NCBI GenBank assembly: GCA_001803645.1
Contig: MHDW01000152.1
Span: 1 to 17,803 of the forward strand
Origin: Nitrospirae bacterium GWC2_42_7
Lineage (GTDB): Bacteria; Nitrospirota; Thermodesulfovibrionia; Thermodesulfovibrionales; UBA6898
Length of the DNA: 17,803 bases
Direction of reading: 5' to 3'
Shown here: one piece after another, positions 7,524 to 12,936 of the stretch
Layout: every line of letters starts with the position of its first letter
Position numbering within the stretch: the stretch's first letter is position 1
Notes under the pieces: model-generated
Seen by the model: only the letters and a program-made list of their open reading frames with translations
Told to the model about the DNA's origin: nothing
The model's database searches: none
Program-made: the position numbers and the translations under genes

Positions 7524-8392
7524 TTCAAATCCGGGTGTTGTTTGGTTTTTAGAGGTTTTTGATAGACCATATCATTCTTGAGATGTTTCAGGGTAAAGGC
7601 TGTAGAGATGTTCATCAGAGACTCAGCATGTCCCAGCAGAAGGTATCCGCCGTCAACAAGCCTGTCATAGAAATTATTTATGACCTTTCTTCTGGAATCA
7701 TTGTCGAAATATATTAATACATTTCTGCAGAATATTACGTCTACTTTGCCGAGAAATCTCATTCTGAAGGGGTCAAGAAGATTGAGATAACTGAAGTTGA
7801 CGTTCTTTCTTGCGCTGTCCAGTATTCTGAAGAAACCTTCTTCTTCAATAAAGTATTTTTTGATAATTGATGGGTCCGTTGTCCTAAAAGAGTTTTTTCT
7901 GTAAACTCCTTTTCTTGCGGTCTGAAGGACCCGCTGGTTGATATCGCTTCCATATATCTCTATATCCCATCCGCTGAATTTCCCGCTTTCATTTATGAGC
8001 ATGGCTATTGTATACGGCTCCTCGCCGGTTGAACATCCGGCAGACCATATTCTTAGCGTCCTGCTGTCTTTGTTTTTTTCTCTGAGTTCATCGAGGATCT
8101 CTTCGCTAAAGGCCTTCAGCTGGTTCTGTTCCCTGAAAAAATATGTTTCATTAACTGTAAGATTATCAATAATATGTAAAAATTCCTCATCAACATTCTT
8201 GTCATAAAGAATAAATCTGTAATAGTCCCTGAAATCATTCAGGTGATGGGTCTTGACGCGGCGTGAGAGCCGTTTTTCAAGAAGATATTTGGAGTTATCA
8301 TCAAAGTAAAGTCCGCAGTAGTTTCTTATGAGGTCCCTTATGAGCCTGAAAACGTCTTCAGAGAGAGGGATTATATCTTCTTTTTCAAACAC
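7520..8392 (-). CDS. cheR: Chemotaxis protein methyltransferase CheR
   Basis: CheR uses SAM to methylate glutamates of the receptors. From the GTG start at 8392 it is 290 residues: an N-terminal helical domain (about 1-75) with IRNYCGLYFDDNSKYLLEKRLSRR-type sequence, then TVNETYFFRE (79-88), the SAM-binding motif SAGCSTGEEPYTIAM (117-131), the acidic GSDIN, FCRNVLIYFD (221-230) and GHAESL (254-259). The frame is open further to an ATG at 8443, but I reject that start. It would overlap the HEAT gene by 59 bases, and the added 17 residues do not look like CheR. GTG 8392 has GAGGAG 7 bases upstream, overlaps the HEAT stop by 8 bases and gives a normal N-terminus. Neither receptor in this operon ends in an NWETF-type CheR-tethering tail, so CheR probably docks without a pentapeptide. 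Confidence 0.95.
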   Translation of the reverse strand: MFEKEDIIPLSEDVFRLIRDLIRNYCGLYFDDNSKYLLEKRLSRRVKTHHLNDFRDYYRFILYDKNVDEEFLHIIDNLTVNETYFFREQNQLKAFSEEILDELREKNKDSRTLRIWSAGCSTGEEPYTIAMLINESGKFSGWDIEIYGSDINQRVLQTARKGVYRKNSFRTTDPSIIKKYFIEEEGFFRILDSARKNVNFSYLNLLDPFRMRFLGKVDVIFCRNVLIYFDNDSRRKVINNFYDRLVDGGYLLLGHAESLMNISTAFTLKHLKNDMVYQKPLKTKQHPDLK

Positions 8393-10358
8393 GCAATATC
8401 TCCTCGACAGCCTTAAGTACTGTAGGATCTTCTTCTGTGTCAAGGAGTTTTTCTAGTTCGGTTCTTACATCTGCTCCTGTCATCCTGCCAAGCACCCTTA
8501 CTGCAGCTATCCTTGCGGCCCAATCATTGTCTCTGAGAAACGGGATAAGCGTTGATTCCACATTCCTGAATGATCCGAGAGATATGATCGCTGTCCTTTT
8601 TATTTCATTGTCTCCGGAATCCAGCATCCCTATTATCGCACCTTTAGCTTCATTACCGTCGATTATTCCGAGAGCTTCAATAGCGGTAGCAACAACAAAA
8701 CCGCTCTTATCCTTAAGAAGTTCTATCAGTGGTTTAACTGCCTTATTGTCTCCGAGCATCCCCAATGATTTTGCTGCAGCAACTCTGACAGAGTTATCAG
8801 GATCAGAAGCAAGAATAATAAGTGAATCAACAACATTTTTTCCTTTTATCATGCCAAGACAGAGGGCAGAAGATATCCTTATATCAGGGTTTTCGTCGGT
8901 AAGGGCATACGTAAGATACTTGACAGCCTCATTGGTCCTTATAACCGACAGGGCCTCAATAACAGCCTTTCTTACCTTTATATTGTCATCCTTAAGTGCA
9001 AATCCGAGGTCATTGACTGACTCAACAGCATTTATTTTTCCGAGAAGACGGATGACATTCTTTCTCAAAAGGGGATTTTCGCTTTTTAGCATGTTGATAA
9101 GTTTAGGTTTGTCTAAATATGTTTTGAGATTGGAGAGTGCGTCAACAGCAGCTTCCTGAACATCTTCATAAGGGTCTGTCAGGAGTATTACGAGTTTTCC
9201 GATCACCCGCGGGTCATTAAGTACTGAAATGCCGATGGCAGCAATAGACCGCACATGTCCGTCTTCATCAAATATCATCTTTTCGAGCACATCATAATAG
9301 ACAGGGGAAGCGATCTTCTCAGCAACTTCACCTATGAACCGCTTTCTGTGGGTATTGTCAGTATCGAAGAGCGGAAGGAGGGATGCCGGGTTGTCCCTGC
9401 CGATAAATACGAGAGCATTTCTTACATCCTCTGAAAATTCTTCTTCATGTGATATGTCGAGAAGCGGGCCATATGCAGCCTCATCTTTCATAAGACCAAG
9501 AAGCAATATTGAGGAGATCCTTACTTCCCTCTTGTTTGACCACGCATGGGCGATCAGAATATCCATGGCCTTGTTGCCGAGGATCTTCCTTATTTCTCCT
9601 GTTATAAGATCTGCACTGACCCCTTTGTGATAAAAGATCTCGATGGTTTTAAGCGCAAGTTCCTGAATGTTTCTGGATGTGTCTTCCATAAAAGGGATTA
9701 TATGCACAAGAGTCGAAGGGTCCGCCAAGAGGCCGAGGGCTTTCAGTACAGGCTCTCTTAATGGCTTATTCTTTAATGCCGCCAGCAGGTGAGGTATGGC
9801 TTTTTTGTTCCCTATCCTGCCGAGTGCATCGGCAGCAGGGTATGAGGTCCATAGGTCCCCGCTTTCGAGTATCTCAATGAGCGCATTAACAACAGAAGGC
9901 TCCCCTCTCTTTCCGAGATGTTCGACAGCAGTTGCGCGGACGTTCTCGTCTTCATCCCTGAGCGCATCGAGCATCAGCTGAAGTGACCTGGGGTCCATCT
10001 GCTCTCCAAGGACGTCAATAATAAATTTCCTTACATCTTTATTAGGGGTCTTAAAAGCATCCACAAGAAAAACAGTAGCTTTTTTCTTGAGTCTTATAAG
10101 TGCCTCTATGGCCGAATTCCTGGCGCCTGCGTTATCCTCAATATAGAGAAGCTGAATTAACCCTTCAATATACTGCTCGACAGAATAATCCTCAAAAAGA
10201 ATATCAACAGCAGCTTTTCTGACCCGCCAGCTGACATCTCCCATGGCCTTAAGCAGCATAGGGATACAGGAGAGTTGTTTCCTCCCTTTCAGCTTCACAA
10301 CAGCTTCTATTCTTATTTCGACGTTGCTGTCATTGATCTGTTTTGTCAGTTTTTGCAT
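8385..10358 (-). CDS. Long HEAT-repeat (PBS-lyase-type) scaffold protein
   Basis: The 657-residue product is built almost wholly of about 30-residue helical hairpins of the HEAT/PBS-lyase type, roughly 20 units. Typical units read DEDENVRATAVEHLGKRGEPSVV, DNSVRVAAAKSLGMLGDNKAV and DNDWAARIAAVRVLGRM, with the D-x-x-V-R-x-A-A-x-x-L-G core. There is no signal peptide, membrane segment or enzymatic domain, so it should be a cytoplasmic superhelical scaffold. It overlaps the end of cheW by 29 bases, with GAGGT 6 bases before the ATG, and its stop overlaps the GTG of cheR, placing it firmly inside the che operon. I recall a HEAT-like protein (Cpc7) in the Myxococcus Che7 cluster, so the association has a precedent. 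A role in binding CheW, CheR or receptors is inference. Phycobilin lyase activity is not implied. Confidence 0.9.
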   Translation of the reverse strand: MQKLTKQINDSNVEIRIEAVVKLKGRKQLSCIPMLLKAMGDVSWRVRKAAVDILFEDYSVEQYIEGLIQLLYIEDNAGARNSAIEALIRLKKKATVFLVDAFKTPNKDVRKFIIDVLGEQMDPRSLQLMLDALRDEDENVRATAVEHLGKRGEPSVVNALIEILESGDLWTSYPAADALGRIGNKKAIPHLLAALKNKPLREPVLKALGLLADPSTLVHIIPFMEDTSRNIQELALKTIEIFYHKGVSADLITGEIRKILGNKAMDILIAHAWSNKREVRISSILLLGLMKDEAAYGPLLDISHEEEFSEDVRNALVFIGRDNPASLLPLFDTDNTHRKRFIGEVAEKIASPVYYDVLEKMIFDEDGHVRSIAAIGISVLNDPRVIGKLVILLTDPYEDVQEAAVDALSNLKTYLDKPKLINMLKSENPLLRKNVIRLLGKINAVESVNDLGFALKDDNIKVRKAVIEALSVIRTNEAVKYLTYALTDENPDIRISSALCLGMIKGKNVVDSLIILASDPDNSVRVAAAKSLGMLGDNKAVKPLIELLKDKSGFVVATAIEALGIIDGNEAKGAIIGMLDSGDNEIKRTAIISLGSFRNVESTLIPFLRDNDWAARIAAVRVLGRMTGADVRTELEKLLDTEEDPTVLKAVEEILRV

Positions 10359-10815
10359 CTTTTACCTCTAAAGACTCCAAAGACTCTTTTAGCATTATCT
10401 TCTCCTCTGAAGTCAGAACATTATCAATATTGAGAAGTATAATTATATTTTCGCCTCTTTTCCCGAGACCTGTCATATACTCTGTTTTAAATCCTTTAAA
10501 GATTGACGGCGATCTGAATATCTCCTGGTCCTCTAATGTTAAGATCTCCTTTATCTCATCAACATGAAAACCGATCTTTTCCTTGTCAAATCTGACTATG
10601 ATCAATCTTTCCTTTTTACCTGAGGGTTTCATGCCAAAACGTTTTCTAAGGTCTATTATCGGAACAATGGTCCCCCTTACATTCATAACGCCGGACAGGA
10701 AATCAGGCAGTCCCGGGATCGAAAACAGTTTTTGCACTTTAAGGATCTCCACCACTCTCTCGATGGCTATTCCAAAGCTTTCGTCAGATATTTTAAATAC
10801 AGCGAATTTCTTCAT
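10330..10815 (-). CDS. cheW: CheW-type coupling protein (short)
   Basis: CheW bridges receptors and CheA. The 161-residue product has a complete CheW domain in residues 1-140: KKFAVFKISDESFGIAIERVVEIL, the IPGLPDFLSGVMNVRGTIVPIIDLRKRFG core with the conserved Arg-Gly (47-48), then IVRFDKEKIGFHVDEIKEIL and IIILLNIDNVL. A charged tail of about 20 residues (Lys/Asp/Glu-rich) follows and is the part overlapped by the HEAT gene. It starts 2 bases after the stop of the upstream receptor gene. The nearest good Shine-Dalgarno (GGAGGT) is about 17 bases away, so coupling to receptor translation is likely. It differs strongly from the second, longer CheW in this operon and may serve a different receptor. 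Confidence 0.94.
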   Translation of the reverse strand: MKKFAVFKISDESFGIAIERVVEILKVQKLFSIPGLPDFLSGVMNVRGTIVPIIDLRKRFGMKPSGKKERLIIVRFDKEKIGFHVDEIKEILTLEDQEIFRSPSIFKGFKTEYMTGLGKRGENIIILLNIDNVLTSEEKIMLKESLESLEVKDAKTDKTDQ

Positions 10816-10817
10816 TT

Positions 10818-12842
10818 TTATCTTGTTTTAAAGACCTCCATCTCTTTCTTCAGCACTCCTATCTCTTCAAAAAGGGTATTAAGTGAGTTCGAGACCTCCT
10901 GCATATCGTTAACAGTAGACTCTCCGAGAATTCTGATCTGTTCCATTGCAGCTACTGATCCGTCATTGAGTTTTTTCTGACTCGATACAGCCTGATTTAT
11001 CTGGATTATCTTTTCGTTTGCAAGTTCAAGGTTCTTTGAAATGATCTTGGTTCCTGTAGCCTGCTCTTCAGTGCCGCGCTTGCTTATGTCCGCGACTTCC
11101 CTGACCTCACCTGCGCTGTCAAGGAGATAACTCAGGGATTTTTCCTGCTCGCCGGTGGATCTTGCAACACTGCTCATCATCTTCCTGATATCATCCATAG
11201 CCACAGTGATCTGTCTCAGGCCGATAGACTGTTCTTCCGTGGCTTTTTCGATCGCCTTTGTCATCTCCGTGGAGTGTATGGAGGCAGTGAGTGTTTCACG
11301 GAGCGCCTCCCCGACATGGATCACAAGTGTGTTGCCCTCGTCAACCTTGAGTTGTGTTTTATCTATTGACCGCACGGCATCTTTTATGTCCTTCTGTATG
11401 TTCTTGACGATAAGGCCGATCTCGCGTGCTGAACTCGCTGTTCTTTCGGAAAGCCCCCTTATCTCATCAGCAACGACCGAAAAACTCTTGCCGTACTCTC
11501 CTGCCTGAGCTGCAAGTATCGCAGCATTAAGGCTCAGCAGGTTTGTCTGTTCAGTCACATCCTTTATAACTGACAGGACTTTTTCAATATCTGTAGATCT
11601 GGCCCCGAGATGGGTAATTATCTCTGCCGATTTTTTTACTTCCACGGAAATACCTTCCATCCCCTCGACAGCATTTACGACCGCCAACATTCCGGTCTCT
11701 GAAGCTATCTCTTTAACTTTTTCTGCAAGCGCAGAGGATTCCCGCGCATGGTCTTCCACCTCTTTTATCGAAACGCCGATCTCTTCAACAGAGGAAGATG
11801 TGTCTTCTACAGCAGATACAGCCTCGCTTGCGTTCGTTGATATGGCTTTTGCGGTCTGGGTCATCTCCACAACAACTGAATATGAATCCTCGGTTGCTTT
11901 ATAGAGCCTCTGTGTATTTACGGCAATTTCTTCTGCGGTTGCTTTTGTCTCAAGAAGGGACGACACATTCTCTGCCGAAAAGCTCGAAAGTTTTTCGGTG
12001 TTTGCGAGAATTTCGGACTGGGACCTGCTGGCATTATTAGTAGACTGCATTATGTCTTTTAAGGCTGCTGACTGCTTATCTATACCGTTAGTTACGGTCT
12101 TATACATCATCTCGACCTGCGTTATTGCCATAGAAACATTCACAGCAGTCGAATTAAGTTTTGTGACTGTGGTTAAGAGTTTTTCTTTAAGAAAAATTAT
12201 TCCTTTGCCTATGCTGCCTATCTCGTTTTCCCCGACATCAGGAACCTGTGCCGTAAGGTCACCACTCGTTATTTTTTCGATAGCCCGGATTATCTTCCCT
12301 ACAGGTTTTTTGATGTCCCTGTTGAACAGAAACATCATGACCGCACCTAAAACAACCAGCAAGATCCCCTGTACAAGGGATATCAGTATCATGCTCTTTG
12401 ATATGCTTTCATTTACGGATTTTGCGGAATAATTGACCTTCAACTCACCGATTTTACCCCCTGAAGCAGTAACAGGGACACTCAAAGCCATTGTTTTTTT
12501 TAGCAGAAAAGGATTGATGGTCTTAATGTCTGTGTCAGAATGCATGACCTTTTCTCTTATGACTTTACCGTCCATATCAGAAATATGCACTGAATTTATA
12601 TCTTCGTCTTTGACAGTTTCTTCAAGATAGGAATCGATAGAAGCATAATCATAGTTCAAAAGAGGAGCAGAACTTACGCCTGCTATAGTTGTTGCAGTCT
12701 TGTCTATCCTTTTTTGTAAGGACTTTAAAAGGGTTGATTTGGTATGGAGGAATAATATAACGGCCCCTGTTAACTGGCCTGCAAGCAATATAATAAATAC
12801 AGAAGTTATAAACTTTGCTGTTATGGATTTTCTGAATATCAT
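10818..12842 (-). CDS. Methyl-accepting chemotaxis protein, two-TM, HAMP, atypical signalling tip
   Basis: This is a membrane receptor of 674 residues. TM1 is at about 10-33, a periplasmic domain of about 115 residues follows (34-150; single Cache/PAS-like by size, with ISDMDGKVIREKV and GGKIGELKVNYS), then TM2 at 151-173 and a HAMP domain at about 174-225 (DIKKPVGKIIRAIEKITSGD). The rest is the long cytoplasmic coiled coil, with methylation-site-like EE pairs at 304-305 and 353-354. The hairpin tip reads LLSLNAAILAAQAGEYGKSF (435-454), where the usual E and R of NAAIEAARAGE are Leu443 and Gln446. The tail ends in EVFKTR with no NWETF motif. The start is fixed by an in-frame TGA 18 bases upstream of ATG 12842. 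Its own Shine-Dalgarno is poor, and a leader ORF overlaps this ATG. It is clearly paralogous to the next receptor over the signalling domain. Confidence 0.93.
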   Translation of the reverse strand: MIFRKSITAKFITSVFIILLAGQLTGAVILFLHTKSTLLKSLQKRIDKTATTIAGVSSAPLLNYDYASIDSYLEETVKDEDINSVHISDMDGKVIREKVMHSDTDIKTINPFLLKKTMALSVPVTASGGKIGELKVNYSAKSVNESISKSMILISLVQGILLVVLGAVMMFLFNRDIKKPVGKIIRAIEKITSGDLTAQVPDVGENEIGSIGKGIIFLKEKLLTTVTKLNSTAVNVSMAITQVEMMYKTVTNGIDKQSAALKDIMQSTNNASRSQSEILANTEKLSSFSAENVSSLLETKATAEEIAVNTQRLYKATEDSYSVVVEMTQTAKAISTNASEAVSAVEDTSSSVEEIGVSIKEVEDHARESSALAEKVKEIASETGMLAVVNAVEGMEGISVEVKKSAEIITHLGARSTDIEKVLSVIKDVTEQTNLLSLNAAILAAQAGEYGKSFSVVADEIRGLSERTASSAREIGLIVKNIQKDIKDAVRSIDKTQLKVDEGNTLVIHVGEALRETLTASIHSTEMTKAIEKATEEQSIGLRQITVAMDDIRKMMSSVARSTGEQEKSLSYLLDSAGEVREVADISKRGTEEQATGTKIISKNLELANEKIIQINQAVSSQKKLNDGSVAAMEQIRILGESTVNDMQEVSNSLNTLFEEIGVLKKEMEVFKTR

Positions 12843-12898
12843 AGCGCAGCCACCGTCTCAAGAGATATTATAAAAAAAACCGTTGATCTATTCATCAT
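12839..12898 (-). CDS. Possible 19-codon leader ORF translationally coupled to the second receptor gene
   Basis: In the 97-base gap between the two receptor genes there is an AAGGAGG Shine-Dalgarno 6 bases before an ATG-ATG pair. This opens a 19-codon frame beginning MMNRSTVFFIIS and ending with TGA at 12839-12841. The stop overlaps the receptor ATG (12840-12842) as ATGA. The receptor itself lacks a good ribosome-binding site, so ribosomes probably load here, translate the short peptide and re-initiate. The peptide has a hydrophobic middle and no known motif. It could be only a coupling device, or it could be a chance frame; no conservation can be tested here. Eight T residues occur in the frame (mRNA sense). 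Confidence 0.5.
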   Translation of the reverse strand: MMNRSTVFFIISLETVAAL

Positions 12899-12904
12899 TG
12901 CCTG

Positions 12905-12911
12905 CCTCCTT
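12905..12911 (-). promoter_or_regulatory. Consensus Shine-Dalgarno AAGGAGG in the inter-receptor gap
   Basis: The plus-strand bases CCTCCTT read AAGGAGG on the minus strand, a full match to the anti-Shine-Dalgarno. It is 62 bases before the receptor ATG, too far to serve it directly, but 6 bases before the ATG-ATG of the 19-codon leader frame. The rest of the gap (12843-12936) holds no terminator hairpin that I can see. Confidence 0.7.
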
Positions 12912-12936
12912 ATTCTTTCTGCGCATAAACCCTTTC

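Noticed and set aside
8437..9159. 240-residue plus-strand open frame opposite the HEAT gene
   Set aside because: Ser/Leu/Ile-rich antisense shadow of a repeat protein, with no domain; the minus strand has clear HEAT repeats and operon context.
12862..12898. Programmed slippage at eight T residues in the leader joining it to the receptor frame
   Set aside because: After the required shift the receptor frame has a TGA 18 bases before its ATG, so no fusion product is possible.
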